Assembly (NCBI GenBank): GCA_004791255.1 | Contig: SRUQ01000001.1 | Coordinates: forward strand, 620,001-684,000 | DNA from: a bacterium M00.F.Ca.ET.205.01.1.1 | GTDB lineage: Bacteria; Pseudomonadota; Alphaproteobacteria; Rhizobiales; Rhizobiaceae | DNA: 64,000 nucleotides | Reading direction: 5' to 3' | Shown: piece by piece, positions 8,978-18,133 of the stretch | Position numbering within the stretch: the stretch's first letter is position 1 | Layout of the letters: each line of letters opens with the position of its first letter | Position numbers and translations under genes: made by a program | Notes under the pieces: model-generated | The model's database searches: none | Told to the model about the DNA's origin: nothing | The model's input: the letters and a program-made list of their open reading frames with translations, nothing else

Positions 8978-9910
8978 ATGGCAACCCTGCTGCCGGGGAC
9001 GCGAGCGCTGAGGACCTTCGAGGCGGCGGCCCGGCACCTCAATTTCACCCGTGCCGCCGACGAGCTCGGCCTGACGCCGGCCGCCGTTAGCCATCAGATC
9101 AAGGAAATCGAGGATCAGCTCGGTCTGGTGCTGTTCACGCGCACCAGCCGCATTATCCGGCTGACCGAAGCGGGGAGCGTGATGTTCGACGCATCGATTG
9201 ACGCGCTTGACCTGCTCAACCGGGCCGTGTCTCGCGCTCGCAAGATGACGCGCGGCACGGCGCTGCTGAAAGTGACGCTCGACGCCCAGTTCGCGACAAA
9301 ATGGCTGATGCGGCGCGTCGATGATTTCCGTCATCAAAGACCGGGCATCGAGTTGCGCTTCGACATCACCTACGATGTCAGGGACTTCGAGCGTGACGAC
9401 GTCGATATCGGCATTCGGTTCGGCACCGGCAAATATCCCGGGCTTTGCGCGCACCGGCTGTTCGACAACATCATCATTCCGGTGTGCAGCCCGGCGCTGC
9501 TGGCCTCAGGTCCGCCGCTCAAGGAACCGCGCGACCTCTTCCGGCATACGCTTGCGCATATCGAATGGTCGCGACAAGGCGTGACGTGGCCGAACTGGAG
9601 CATGTGGATGCAGGCGGCCGGCGTCGACGATTTCGACGATAGCCGCACGCTCGTCTTCGGATCCTCGACAGATGCGACGCAGGCAGCGCTCGAGGGCAAC
9701 GCCGTGGCATTGGCCGACTTCGCCATGGTGGCCAACGACCTGTCGCAAGGGCGCCTTGTCCGCCCCTTTGAGCTCGGCATCAAGGTCGCGCCGGAGTTCG
9801 CCTATTTCCTGGTCTATCCGGAAGCGGTGAAGGAAGACGCACGCATCGTCGCGTTTCGCGAATGGCTTCTCGATGAAGCGGCCCGGACGCACGGCACCGA
9901 CAAGGGATAG
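8978..9910 (+). CDS. LysR-family transcriptional regulator (GcvA-like)
   Basis: A 310-residue regulator. The N-terminal winged helix (about 5-65: LRTFEAAARHLNFTRAADELGLTPAAVSHQIKEIE) is typical of the GcvA/AmpR branch. The C-terminal substrate-binding domain (about 90-300) includes the motif DVDIGIRFG and a conserved region near the end, LDEAARTHG. The inducer is unknown. Its promoter region is shared with the DUF1127 gene. A GGATCTGGG ribosome-binding site precedes the ATG. Confidence 0.9.
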   Translation: MATLLPGTRALRTFEAAARHLNFTRAADELGLTPAAVSHQIKEIEDQLGLVLFTRTSRIIRLTEAGSVMFDASIDALDLLNRAVSRARKMTRGTALLKVTLDAQFATKWLMRRVDDFRHQRPGIELRFDITYDVRDFERDDVDIGIRFGTGKYPGLCAHRLFDNIIIPVCSPALLASGPPLKEPRDLFRHTLAHIEWSRQGVTWPNWSMWMQAAGVDDFDDSRTLVFGSSTDATQAALEGNAVALADFAMVANDLSQGRLVRPFELGIKVAPEFAYFLVYPEAVKEDARIVAFREWLLDEAARTHGTDKG

Positions 9911-9936
9911 GCCGGTCGCGCGGAAAGGCCTTCCGT

Positions 9937-10683
9937 TCAGGGCCGGGCGTTGTGGCCGAAAATCATGCGCCGGTACTTTTTCACGTTCCATTTCAGCTTC
10001 TTGTAGAGAAGTGGCTGCCTCTTGCTGGAGACCGAGGTGTGGAAGGCACCGTTCTCGCTGCCCTGTTCGACGATCGGCCGCTCGAACCACAGCATTTCCA
10101 CCCCGAGCTTCTCGTCCATCTGCTCAACCTGGTGATCGATCGATGTGAAGATCCGGTTTTGCGCGATCCAGGCGCAACGGGCCTCGGCGACCGGGCGGGT
10201 GATCAGGTAGGAATCGGTGCATCGGGCATGGAGCGCCGGATAAAGCCTCTGGCCTTTGCGCAGTTTCCAGCTCGGCGTGTAGTAGTTGCTGCCATTGCCG
10301 AGATAGATGACGGCCTTGCGGTTGGGATCGCCGAGTTCGGCGAGCCCCTGCCGGAACTTGGCGACAAAGTCGCGGGCCAGGAACACGTCGTCCTCGAACA
10401 CCAGGCAATAAGGCTGGTCGGTCTCGAGGAAGTCGCGCCAGATACCGACATGTTTCAGCGCCAGCGAGACCGCCGCCGGATAGGTAAAGGCGGGGGCGAT
10501 CAGTTCGTCGCGAATTTCGGGCGTAATGTCGGCCTTGTCCCAGTCGGTATAGAAATAGACCGGCACGCCGCGGCGTTCGAACTCCCGGACGATGTGGCGG
10601 CGCCGGTCCTCGTAGCCTTGCTTGACGTGGCAGATCCGGGTGAACACCAGGTCGCGAGGAAATCCGGAACTTTGCGCCAGCAT
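9937..10683 (-). CDS. Glycosyltransferase family 25 protein
   Basis: A 248-residue enzyme of the GT25 (LPS beta-1,4-galactosyltransferase LgtB/LgtE-like) family. The beginning, FTRICHVKQGYEDRRRHIVREFERRGVP, matches the family's nucleotide-sugar entry region; CLVFEDDVFLARDF is the DxD-type metal/nucleotide motif, and DSYLITRPVA is the usual later motif. It probably adds a sugar to lipopolysaccharide or another surface glycan. No signal peptide or membrane helix is seen. The start at 10683 is the only plausible ATG with normal length, although its ribosome-binding site is weak. It follows the DUF1761 gene by 14 bases. Confidence 0.8.
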   Translation of the reverse strand: MLAQSSGFPRDLVFTRICHVKQGYEDRRRHIVREFERRGVPVYFYTDWDKADITPEIRDELIAPAFTYPAAVSLALKHVGIWRDFLETDQPYCLVFEDDVFLARDFVAKFRQGLAELGDPNRKAVIYLGNGSNYYTPSWKLRKGQRLYPALHARCTDSYLITRPVAEARCAWIAQNRIFTSIDHQVEQMDEKLGVEMLWFERPIVEQGSENGAFHTSVSSKRQPLLYKKLKWNVKKYRRMIFGHNARP

Positions 10684-10697
10684 CAAATCACCATCAT

Positions 10698-11114
10698 TCA
10701 GCTTGCCGGGGCGCCGAACCAGCCGATCACCGCACCGATGATCAGCAGCACGCCCAGCCAGTGTCCGCCGTCGATGAGGGTCAGGTCCCAGCCGAAATTC
10801 TCGTAGCGGTGGTTGACCGTAAGCGTGGTGGCGACGAAGCCCAGCCACAGCACGAAGCCGAAGATCAGTCCCGCGAGCCAGGTCGGTTCACCACCGGTCA
10901 TAGCGCCGACGACCAGGGCCATGACCAGCGCCATGATCAGCTCGGCGATGAAGGAGATGACGAAGGGCAGCGGCGATTTCTTCATGGTCGCGGGATCAAG
11001 CCTGGCGGCCTTCAGCCACGGCTTGCTCAGCCCCATGTACCAGACCGCGCCGAACAACCACGCAACCACCGCGGCGGCGACCACCGCCAGCCAGTTCACT
11101 GCCTCAAAGTCCAT
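10698..11114 (-). CDS. DUF1761 membrane protein
   Basis: A 138-residue protein with four predicted membrane helices: NWLAVVAAAVVAWLFGAVWYM, PFVISFIAELIMALVMALVVGAM, LAGLIFGFVLWLGFVATT and HWLGVLLIIGAVIGWFG. The pattern FGAVWYMGLSKPW near the first helix and NHRYENFGWDLTLIDGGHW before the last are characteristic of DUF1761. Function is unknown. The start at 11114 has a strong GGGAGGGG site. Confidence 0.85.
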   Translation of the reverse strand: MDFEAVNWLAVVAAAVVAWLFGAVWYMGLSKPWLKAARLDPATMKKSPLPFVISFIAELIMALVMALVVGAMTGGEPTWLAGLIFGFVLWLGFVATTLTVNHRYENFGWDLTLIDGGHWLGVLLIIGAVIGWFGAPAS

Positions 11115-11182
11115 GAGTTCCCCTCCCAGATGCAAGCCGTGCGACATGCCTGGTGCCTGTATCGAGCGCTTCGGCGGTGGCG

Positions 11183-11839
11183 TCAAGCAAGGCGCCAGAC
11201 CGTCGTGCGCTTGACCTCGGCATCCTCGAGCGCCCGCGTCACCGCGACCTGGTAGACGCCGAGCGATTCCAGGCCGGCCTTGGGGAGGTAGGCGCGGCCG
11301 GGATCGCCGACGAGAATCTCGGCGCCGCGCGCCTTCAGCGCCGCGAACCACGGCATCAGGCTGTCGGCGAATTGCCTGTCGTAGAAGACATCGCCTGCCA
11401 GCACCACGTCCCAGCCGGCATCGGTACCGACGCAATCCGTGCCGAGAAAATCGGTCTGGACACCGTTGGCTTCCAGGTTAAGCGCAATCGCCGTCTCGCA
11501 GAACGGGTCGATGTCGGCGGCCGTCACCCGGGCGGCGCCGGCCTTGGCCGCGGCGATGGCGACCAGGCCGGAGCCGGAGGCGAAATCGAGCACGCTTTTT
11601 CCCCGCACGATCGCCGGATTATCGAGGACATGGCGGGCAAGGCCCTGGCCACCGGCCCAGGCGAAGGCCCAGAATGGCGGCGGCAGGCCGATTGCCGCCA
11701 GCTCGTCCTCGGTGCGCAGCCACAGGTCATGCGCCTCGTCGGCGAGATGAAGCAGCACTTCCGGCACATGCGGCGGCGCCATCAACGCCGTGTTGTCGAG
11801 AACGAATGTCCTGGCGTCGCGCGGTGTGAGAACGGTCAC
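11183..11839 (-). CDS. Class I methyltransferase, COG3897-like
   Basis: A 218-residue SAM-dependent methyltransferase of the group containing predicted nicotinamide N-methylases and ETFB lysine methyltransferase. Motif I (VLDFASGSGLVAIAAAKAGA) binds SAM, motif II is VTAADIDPF, and the post-motif region is DVVLAGDVFYD. The GTG start overlaps the stop of the EVE gene (GTGA), which implies translational coupling. Upstream open frame out to 12016 is shadow coding. The substrate is probably a protein lysine, but this is inferred from the family. Confidence 0.8.
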   Translation of the reverse strand: MTVLTPRDARTFVLDNTALMAPPHVPEVLLHLADEAHDLWLRTEDELAAIGLPPPFWAFAWAGGQGLARHVLDNPAIVRGKSVLDFASGSGLVAIAAAKAGAARVTAADIDPFCETAIALNLEANGVQTDFLGTDCVGTDAGWDVVLAGDVFYDRQFADSLMPWFAALKARGAEILVGDPGRAYLPKAGLESLGVYQVAVTRALEDAEVKRTTVWRLA

Positions 11840-12261
11840 GGCGCCGGGTCGAGGCCACCCATGCGGCAGACTTCCTTCCATTCGGCCGGCGTCACCGGCT
11901 GCACGGAAAGGCGGCCAAGCCGAACCAGCGCCATCTCGGCGAGCTTCGGGTTGGCCTTGACCTGTTCCAGTGTCGGCGGGGTCGGCACTTCGCGGACCGC
12001 GCGGATATCGACGCACTCCCAGCGCGGATCGTCCGAGGTAGTATCTGGGTGGGCAAGCGCGCAGACTTCGGCGATGCCGACGATGTTGAGCCCCTCATTG
12101 GAATGGTAGAAGAAGCCGAGGTCGCCGACCTGCATCGCCTTCATGTTGTTGCGCGCGGCGTAATTGCGCACGCCGTCCCATTGCGTGCCGGCCTTGCCCT
12201 TGGCCTTCAGCGCCTCGAAGGAGAAGACCGAGGGTTCGGACTTGAATAGCCAATAGTTCAT
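11836..12261 (-). CDS. EVE-domain protein
   Basis: A 141-residue single-domain EVE (THYN1-like) protein, a PUA-related fold that binds modified bases in DNA or RNA. The N-terminus YWLFKSEPSVFSFEAL, then GTQWDGVRNYAARNNMKAMQVGDLGFFYHSN, and later VGIAEV are the conserved pocket segments. It sits in a run of co-directional housekeeping genes (tsaD, gpsA, YciI, EVE, methyltransferase) rather than next to a restriction or defence gene, so a role in RNA or modified-nucleotide handling is more likely than defence. Confidence 0.9.
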   Translation of the reverse strand: MNYWLFKSEPSVFSFEALKAKGKAGTQWDGVRNYAARNNMKAMQVGDLGFFYHSNEGLNIVGIAEVCALAHPDTTSDDPRWECVDIRAVREVPTPPTLEQVKANPKLAEMALVRLGRLSVQPVTPAEWKEVCRMGGLDPAP

Positions 12262-12299
12262 CTCAATTGTCCCATTGCCATTGTCGGTTCGCCACGATG

Positions 12300-12366
12300 A
12301 AGTGTCCGCGCGCTCCCTACCCTTACCCTTTCCCCGTTCTCACGGGGAGTGGGGAGCGCAAGGGGA
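12300..12366. repeat. Palindromic intergenic segment between YciI and EVE genes
   Basis: The 108-base gap contains CCCCGTTCTCACGGGG, a 5-bp-arm hairpin flanked by CCCTTACCC and GGGGAGCGCAAGGGG. It resembles a fragment of the larger CTTCTCCCCGTTC-type repeat at 58146-58271. It interrupts an otherwise tight co-directional run. Confidence 0.45.
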
Positions 12367-12369
12367 CGA

Positions 12370-12666
12370 TCATACGCTGGCGGGCTTCTGGAAGACCCAG
12401 TTCCATGCACGGATTTCGACGCTTTCGAACAGGCCGGCTTTGGCATAGGGATCGGCGGCAGCCAAGGCTTGCGCGCCGGCCATGTCCGGTGCCTCGATCA
12501 TCACCAGGCTGCCCTCGGGCTTGCCGTCGGCGTCAAGGAATGGGCCCGCAAAGGCAAGTTTCCCTTCGCCGATCAGGCCTTCCAGGAACGCCGCATGCGC
12601 CGGTCGCGTGTCGATACGCAGCTGCAGGCTGCCGGGCCTATCCTTGCAAATCAACGCAAACAGCAT
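12370..12666 (-). CDS. YciI family protein
   Basis: A 98-residue single YciI domain with a dimeric alpha/beta (ferredoxin-like) fold. The pattern begins MLFALICKDRPGSLQLRIDTRPAHAAFL and contains the pocket Asp-Pro in AAADPYAKAGLF. YciI proteins are small putative enzymes of unclear role. The gene lies 18 bases after gpsA and before EVE on the same strand, as in many Hyphomicrobiales. Confidence 0.9.
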   Translation of the reverse strand: MLFALICKDRPGSLQLRIDTRPAHAAFLEGLIGEGKLAFAGPFLDADGKPEGSLVMIEAPDMAGAQALAAADPYAKAGLFESVEIRAWNWVFQKPASV

Positions 12667-12684
12667 TTTTGAAACTCCGATGGT

Positions 12685-13686
12685 TCAGATGTCGATTTCG
12701 GTTTTGAGCGGCCGCGTCATCAGTGCCGTCACGGCCTGGCCGATGGTCACCTTGCCGTCGAGGATGGCGGCGACGGCGGAAATGATCGGCGCCTCGATTT
12801 GGCGTTCGGCGGCGATGCGCGCGGCGATGGCCGCGGTCGGCACGCCTTCGGCCAGCGGCAGCCCGGCAAGCGACTTGCCCTGTCCGAGCGCCAGGCCGTA
12901 GGCGAAGTTGCGCGACTGCGCCGACGAGCAGGTGAGCAGCAGGTCGCCGAGACCGGAAAGCCCCATCAGGGTCTCGGGCCTTGCGCCGAAGGCGGCGCCG
13001 ATGCGGCGCAGTTCGACGAAGCCGCGCGTCACCATGGCGGCTTGGGCGCTGGCGCCGAGCCCGGCGCCGGTGACAGCACCGGCGGCAATGGCAAAGACGT
13101 TCTTCAGCGCGCCGCCGATCTCGACACCGATCAGGTCGTCGCTCGAATAGCAGCGTAGATTCTGCGCCGAAAAGAGGGCGGCGAGTTCCGCCGCGAGCGC
13201 CTCGTCGCGGGCGGCGACCACTACGGCGGTCGGCAGGCCACGGGCGACGTCGGTTGCGAAACTCGGGCCGGACAAAGCGGCGACCGGGTTCTGCGGCAGC
13301 ATCTCCTCGACGATTGCCGACAGCAGGGCGCCGGTGTCGCGCTCGATGCCCTTGGCGCACAGCACGAGCGGGACGCCGGCCGGCATATGGCCCCTGGCGA
13401 GCGCCAGCATGGCGCGCAGCGATTGCGCGGGCGTCACCGCCAGCACGCAATCGGCGCCGTTCAGTGCCGCCCCGATATCGCCGGTCGCGGTGATGCCGGG
13501 TTCGAGGACGATGCCGGGCAGGTAACGCGAATTCTCCCCGCGGCCAATGGCGGCGACGGTGTCGGCGTCGCGCGCCCACAGCGTAGCGGCATGGCCGGCG
13601 CGCAGCATGGCCAGCGCCAGCGCCGTGCCCCAGGCGCCGCCACCGAGCACGGTGATCTCTCGATCGGTCAGGGTGGGATCCGTCAT
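12685..13686 (-). CDS. gpsA: NAD(P)-dependent glycerol-3-phosphate dehydrogenase
   Basis: A 333-residue enzyme reducing dihydroxyacetone phosphate to sn-glycerol 3-phosphate for phospholipid synthesis. The Rossmann fingerprint [18 protein letters not shown] is near the N-terminus, followed by [29 protein letters not shown] and [12 protein letters not shown] (catalytic Lys region). Its ATG overlaps the tsaD stop (ATGA), so translation is likely coupled. Length matches the family. Confidence 0.96.
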   Translation of the reverse strand: MTDPTLTDREITVLGGGAWGTALALAMLRAGHAATLWARDADTVAAIGRGENSRYLPGIVLEPGITATGDIGAALNGADCVLAVTPAQSLRAMLALARGHMPAGVPLVLCAKGIERDTGALLSAIVEEMLPQNPVAALSGPSFATDVARGLPTAVVVAARDEALAAELAALFSAQNLRCYSSDDLIGVEIGGALKNVFAIAAGAVTGAGLGASAQAAMVTRGFVELRRIGAAFGARPETLMGLSGLGDLLLTCSSAQSRNFAYGLALGQGKSLAGLPLAEGVPTAAIAARIAAERQIEAPIISAVAAILDGKVTIGQAVTALMTRPLKTEIDI

Positions 13687-14771
13687 GCCTTGGCTCCGCG
13701 CCGGCCCGAGCCGACCATCGGCGCCGAGATGCTGTCCAGCGGCCAGCGCGAGCGCGGCACGAAATCGAAGCCGTTCTCCTCGGCCAGTCCCTCGCGCAAT
13801 CGCTCGATGCCGGCCCAGGCAATCATCGCCGCATTGTCGGTGCACAGTTTCAAAGGCGGCGCGACGAAGGTGAACCCAGCCTCGGCGCACAGACGCTCCA
13901 GTGTCGCCTTGATGGTGCGGTTGGCGGCAACGCCGCCAGCGACGACCAGGGCCGGGTTCTTCGTCCCGGGAAATGTCTCGCCGAAGCGCGCCAGGGCGCG
14001 TGCGACACGGTCGGCCAGCGCATCGGCGACGGCCGCCTGGAATGAGGCGCAGATGTCGGCGACATCCTGGTCGCTGAGCGGCTCGATCGCCGTCGCCGCC
14101 TGGCGCACCGCGGTCTTGAGGCCGGAGAAGGAGAAATCGGGTTGCGCCGAACCCTTCATCGGGCGCGGAAAGGCAAAGCGCGAGGCGTCGCCGGCCTGCG
14201 CCGCCTGCTCGACATTGGGGCCGCCGGGATAGGGCAGGCCGAGCATCTTGGCGGTCTTGTCGAAGGCTTCGCCGAGCGCGTCGTCGATGGTGGTCGCCCA
14301 GCGCTGGTAGTCGCCGACGCCGCGCACGGCGAGGATCTGGGTGTGGCCGCCCGAAACCAGCAGCAGCAGATAGGGAAACTCCAGCCCGTCGGTCAGCCGT
14401 GCCGTCAAGGCATGGCCTTCGAGATGGTTGATGGCGATCAGCGGCTTGTTGGCGGCGGCGGCAATGGCCTTGGCGGTCATCAGCCCGACGATCAGCCCGC
14501 CGACCAGGCCGGGGCCGGCGGTGGCGGCGATCGCATCGATATCGGCAAGGGCGACGCCCGAATCGGCAAGTGCCGCCTCGACAATCCCGTCCAGCGCCTC
14601 GACATGGGCGCGGGCGGCGATCTCGGGCACGACGCCGCCGAAAGCGGCATGTTCCTCGATCTGGGACAGCACGACATTCGACAGAATCTCCGGTGCGGCA
14701 TCGCCCTCCAGCACGACCACGCTGGCGGCGGTTTCGTCGCAACTCGTTTCGATGCCAAGAACGCGGATCAA
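13683..14771 (-). CDS. tsaD: tRNA N6-threonylcarbamoyladenosine transferase TsaD
   Basis: A 362-residue protein that transfers threonylcarbamoyl to A37 of ANN-decoding tRNAs, together with TsaB and TsaE. Hallmarks are the N-terminal [14 protein letters not shown], the metal-binding [14 protein letters not shown], and the ATP-site GGVAANRTI. It is the first gene of the minus-strand run tsaD-gpsA-YciI-EVE-methyltransferase and is divergent from hemC across 100 bases, a classic alphaproteobacterial arrangement. Confidence 0.97.
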   Translation of the reverse strand: MIRVLGIETSCDETAASVVVLEGDAAPEILSNVVLSQIEEHAAFGGVVPEIAARAHVEALDGIVEAALADSGVALADIDAIAATAGPGLVGGLIVGLMTAKAIAAAANKPLIAINHLEGHALTARLTDGLEFPYLLLLVSGGHTQILAVRGVGDYQRWATTIDDALGEAFDKTAKMLGLPYPGGPNVEQAAQAGDASRFAFPRPMKGSAQPDFSFSGLKTAVRQAATAIEPLSDQDVADICASFQAAVADALADRVARALARFGETFPGTKNPALVVAGGVAANRTIKATLERLCAEAGFTFVAPPLKLCTDNAAMIAWAGIERLREGLAEENGFDFVPRSRWPLDSISAPMVGSGRRGAKA

Positions 14772-14871
14772 TTCGTCGCTGTCTCCAGAGATTGTTTGTC
14801 AGGCCTTTCCCCATTAGGAGAAAGCCGGGAAAGGCCTCGATCTGCCCGGGGGTTATCACGGACCGCGCGCC

Positions 14872-15828
14872 ATGCAAACAATCTTGAGGATCGGAACACG
14901 CGGCAGCCCGCTGGCGCTGGCGCAGGCGCATGAGACGCAGGCGCGGCTGATGGCCGCGCACGGCCTGCCGGCTGAGGCGTTCGAGATCGTGGTCATCACC
15001 ACCAGTGGCGACCGCATCCAGGACCGGCCGCTGTCCGAAGCCGGCGGCAAGGGCCTGTTCACCAAGGAGATCGAGGAGGCGCTGCTGGCGGGCAGGATCG
15101 ATCTCGCCGTGCATTCCTCGAAGGACATGCCGACGCAGTTGCCGGATGGCCTGGAACTCAGCGCCTTCCTGCCGCGCGAGGATGCGCGCGACGCGTTCAT
15201 CGGCAAGGCGTTCATAGGCAAGGCGGGCATCGGCAAGGCGGGCAAGACCATCGCCGATCTGCCTCACGGCGCGACTGTCGGTTCGTCGTCGCTGAGGCGG
15301 CAGGCGCTGATCCGCCGCATGCGGCCCGATCTCGATGTGGTGATGTTCCGCGGCAATGTGCAGACGCGGCTGCGCAAGCTGGAGGAAGGCGTCGCCGCCG
15401 GCACCATCCTGGCCTATGCCGGGCTGAAGCGGCTCGGGCTCGAACATGTCGTCACCGACCTGATGCCGCTCGACATCTTTCCGCCGGCGCCGGGGCAAGG
15501 CGCGATCGGCATCGAGACCCGCATCGGTGATCGTCAGGTCGAAAAAATGCTCGTGGCCATCCACGATGTGCCGACCGGACAGGCGCTGGCCTGCGAGCGC
15601 GCCTTCCTGGCGGCGCTCGACGGCTCCTGCCGCACGCCGATCGCCGGTTACGCGGCGATCGAGGCCGGCACGCTGTCTTTCTCCGGGCTGATCATCTCGC
15701 CCGATGGTACGCAATCGCACACGGTCGAGCTGCAGGGGCGGGCGGAGGAGGCTGTCCGTATCGGCGAGGAAGCGGCGCGCACCGTGCGGGCCAAGGCCGG
15801 CGAAGCCTTTTTCGACGGCTGGGTGTGA
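14872..15828 (+). CDS. hemC: Hydroxymethylbilane synthase (porphobilinogen deaminase)
   Basis: A 318-residue enzyme that polymerises four porphobilinogens in the haem/cobalamin pathway. It begins [16 protein letters not shown]. The active-site region includes [12 protein letters not shown] and [12 protein letters not shown], and the cofactor-binding cysteine is C253 in [13 protein letters not shown]. Unusual is a triplicated pentapeptide at about residues 109-123 ([15 protein letters not shown]), encoded by three near-identical 15-bp units at 15196-15240, in a surface loop where homologues carry only one copy. It precedes hemD by one base. Confidence 0.97.
   Translation: MQTILRIGTRGSPLALAQAHETQARLMAAHGLPAEAFEIVVITTSGDRIQDRPLSEAGGKGLFTKEIEEALLAGRIDLAVHSSKDMPTQLPDGLELSAFLPREDARDAFIGKAFIGKAGIGKAGKTIADLPHGATVGSSSLRRQALIRRMRPDLDVVMFRGNVQTRLRKLEEGVAAGTILAYAGLKRLGLEHVVTDLMPLDIFPPAPGQGAIGIETRIGDRQVEKMLVAIHDVPTGQALACERAFLAALDGSCRTPIAGYAAIEAGTLSFSGLIISPDGTQSHTVELQGRAEEAVRIGEEAARTVRAKAGEAFFDGWV
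15196..15240 (+). repeat. In-frame 15-bp tandem triplication inside hemC
   Basis: Three successive units TTCATCGGCAAGGCG, TTCATAGGCAAGGCG and GGCATCGGCAAGGCG differ at one to three positions. Being a multiple of three it keeps the frame and adds ten residues to HemC relative to the usual DAF-IGKA-loop. The differences between copies suggest the duplication is not brand new. Confidence 0.85.
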
Positions 15829-15829
15829 C

Positions 15830-16546
15830 ATGCGGCGCGTTCTGGTGACCAGGCCGGAACCGGGCGCTTCCCGCACCGCGCGGCTGCTGCAGGACAAGGG
15901 CTTTGAAGCACTGCTGTTGCCGCTGACCGAGACGGTGGCGCTGCCGGCCGTTGCCGGTTGCATCAAGGGCGATGCGGTGGCGGTGGCGGTGACCAGCGCC
16001 AATGCCTTGCGCCATGCCCCGAAGGAAGTGGTCGCGGCGTTCGCCAGCCTACCTTGCCACGCGGTCGGAAGGCGCACCGCCGAGGCGGCGCGCAGGGCTG
16101 GCTTTCTGTCCGTCAGCGAAGGTCCCGGCAATGCCGAAGCCCTTGCCGACGGTCTTGCCGGCAATTTCGGCGGCAAGACCCTCATCTATCTCTGCGGGCG
16201 CGTGCGGTTCCCGGCGTTCGAACAGAGGCTGGAGGCAACAGGGGTCCGGGTCCATGTCGTGGAGACGTATGACACGCTTGCGGTGCATTATCCGGACGAG
16301 GCGATCCTTGCGATGGCGTCAGGCCAGCCGGTCGACGCGGTGCTCCTCTATTCGGCCAAGGCAGCCGCCGCGATGCGGGGCCTGGTCGAGCGGCCCGCCT
16401 TGCAAAATCTATTTGAAAACACAAAGGTTTTCGTCCTGTCCGGGCGCATCGCCGCTGCCTTCGGCGATGGCGCCGGGAAAACGATCCGCATCGCCGCGCA
16501 ACCTGACGAGGAGGCGCTGCTGGCGCTTTTGCACGCCGGGCGATGA
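15830..16546 (+). CDS. hemD: Uroporphyrinogen-III synthase
   Basis: A 238-residue protein of the HemD fold that closes and inverts ring D of hydroxymethylbilane. It begins [21 protein letters not shown], the family's usual opening. Sequence conservation is low throughout the family; segments such as [19 protein letters not shown] and [11 protein letters not shown] match. The ATG lies one base after the hemC stop, so the two are co-transcribed. Confidence 0.93.
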   Translation: MRRVLVTRPEPGASRTARLLQDKGFEALLLPLTETVALPAVAGCIKGDAVAVAVTSANALRHAPKEVVAAFASLPCHAVGRRTAEAARRAGFLSVSEGPGNAEALADGLAGNFGGKTLIYLCGRVRFPAFEQRLEATGVRVHVVETYDTLAVHYPDEAILAMASGQPVDAVLLYSAKAAAAMRGLVERPALQNLFENTKVFVLSGRIAAAFGDGAGKTIRIAAQPDEEALLALLHAGR

Positions 16547-16656
16547 AGCGCGTCATCACGCCGCCCCTTTTCACCGCTTGGTGATGTGCTAGACCCTTTT
16601 CTGAACCATCACGCGCCGCCCGGCGTTGAGACGAAGCGAATTTTGCGGAGCCCAGC

Positions 16657-18123
16657 ATGGTCAAGACGCCGAAGATGCGACACTCGAAAGGCCGCCGCGA
16701 GCCGGTGACCATCGACCTCGAACCCGGTGCCGTCTCGCGCATCGTCGACGAGGATGCCGCCAAGCCGCAATCCGATGTCGAAGAAGCACCAGTGGACGCG
16801 GCAAACGCGGCGCAGCCGGAGGTACCCGAAGAGCCGGTTCACGCCGACCAGACCGATCTCGAACCCTGGGAACATTCCGACGCCGCGACCGAGCCCCAGC
16901 AGCCTGTTGCCGGGGCCAATGAGCCGGAAGCGGCCTATCCCGGGTCGCCTGCCGCCTCGGCTGGAAAGGCCGGGGCTTCAGACTACAGTTTCGAGGACGC
17001 ATCGGCAAAGCGTGCCGAAGCCGACGAGGCCAGGCCGTCAAGCGGTGCGAAAGCTGCGCGCGATGAGAGGGTCGCCCCGCCGCCCCCGCTCAAGCGCGGC
17101 CTCAACGGCATAGCCGCCGGCGTCATCGGCGGCGTCATTGCGCTCGCCGCGGCCGGTGGCCTGCAATTCGCCGGCGTGCTCGGCGCGCCTGGCTCCGGCT
17201 CCAGCGTTTCCCTCGATGGCGTCAATGGCGATATCGCCGCGCTGAGGAGCGAGATCGCCGGGCTGAAGGACGCCAGCGGCAACACTGACACCGCCAAGGT
17301 CGATGGCCTGTCCTCGACGCTCGACCAGGTCAAGGCCGACGTCGCGGCGCTGAAATCGGCAGTCGCATCCGGCGGCGCCGGCGACAATGCAGGGCTGACG
17401 GCGCTGGGCGACAAGGTGAAGCAGATCGAGACAGCGATCGCCGCCCTTGGCGAAGCCAAGCCGGCGGCGGTCGATCTCGGCCCGCTCAACGAGAAACTGG
17501 CCGGCCTCGACGCACTGGTGAAATCGGCCGGCGAGGCGGCGACGAAACAGGATGGCCGGCTCGCCGCCTTGGAGCAGACGGTGTCGCAGCTCTCCGGCAA
17601 GGTCGAGGCGCAGGCCGGACAGCCCAAGATCGCGCTTGCCATCGCCGCCTCGGCGCTGAAGTCGGCGCTCGACCGTGGCGCGCCATTCGCCACCGAACTC
17701 GATACGTTCGCCGCGATCTCGCCCGACGCGCCGCAGCTTTCGGCCTTGCGCGCCTATGCCGAAAAGGGCGTCGAGACCCGCGCCGAGATATCGTCGCAGA
17801 TGGATACCGCAGCCAACGCCATGGTTGCCGCCGCCACGCCGGTCGACCAGAATGCCGGCTTCCTGCAGAACCTATTGTCGAGCGCCGAATCGCTGGTCAA
17901 GGTCAGGCCGATCGGCGCCGTGCAGGGCGCCGGCGCGCCGGAGACCGTGGCACGCATGGAGGTGGCGGTCACCCAGGGCGACTATGCCAAGGCGCTGTCG
18001 GAATATGAGACGCTGCCGGACGCGGCCAAGGCCGCCGGCGCCGATTTTGCCGGCAAACTGAAGGCGCGTGTCGACGTCGAGACGCTGATCGACGCGCTGA
18101 TCTCCAGCGCGATGAAGGCATGA
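16657..18123 (+). CDS. Alphaproteobacterial Mic60 (mitofilin-like) protein
   Basis: A 488-residue inner-membrane protein. The acidic, Pro/Glu-rich cytoplasmic N-terminus (about 1-145) is followed by one membrane helix (about 150-172, GIAAGVIGGVIALAAAGGLQFAGVLG) and a long periplasmic part with predicted coiled coil (about 185-310, containing ALRSEIAGL and LEQTVSQLSGKVEAQ). The C-terminal domain (about 320-488) matches the COG4223/mitofilin signature. Alphaproteobacterial homologues of mitochondrial Mic60, which shapes cristae and contacts outer-membrane BamA/VDAC-type partners, are known to sit between hemD and hemY, exactly as here. The hem neighbourhood may reflect intracytoplasmic or respiratory membrane biology. 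Confidence 0.85.
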   Translation: MVKTPKMRHSKGRREPVTIDLEPGAVSRIVDEDAAKPQSDVEEAPVDAANAAQPEVPEEPVHADQTDLEPWEHSDAATEPQQPVAGANEPEAAYPGSPAASAGKAGASDYSFEDASAKRAEADEARPSSGAKAARDERVAPPPPLKRGLNGIAAGVIGGVIALAAAGGLQFAGVLGAPGSGSSVSLDGVNGDIAALRSEIAGLKDASGNTDTAKVDGLSSTLDQVKADVAALKSAVASGGAGDNAGLTALGDKVKQIETAIAALGEAKPAAVDLGPLNEKLAGLDALVKSAGEAATKQDGRLAALEQTVSQLSGKVEAQAGQPKIALAIAASALKSALDRGAPFATELDTFAAISPDAPQLSALRAYAEKGVETRAEISSQMDTAANAMVAAATPVDQNAGFLQNLLSSAESLVKVRPIGAVQGAGAPETVARMEVAVTQGDYAKALSEYETLPDAAKAAGADFAGKLKARVDVETLIDALISSAMKA

Positions 18124-18133
18124 GGGCAACACG

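Noticed and set aside
11836..12261. EVE protein as part of a defence or modified-DNA restriction island
   Set aside because: Neighbours are tsaD, gpsA, YciI and a methyltransferase of a protein-modifying type; there is no nuclease or modification gene.
12638..16185. Very long minus-strand open frames over hemC, tsaD and gpsA
   Set aside because: They cross three well-identified genes in wrong frames. Only the gpsA-frame C-terminal 333 residues are real.
16657..18123. Phage tail or structural protein annotation for the COG4223 protein
   Set aside because: Single membrane helix, coiled coil and position between hemD and hemY fit Mic60 far better.
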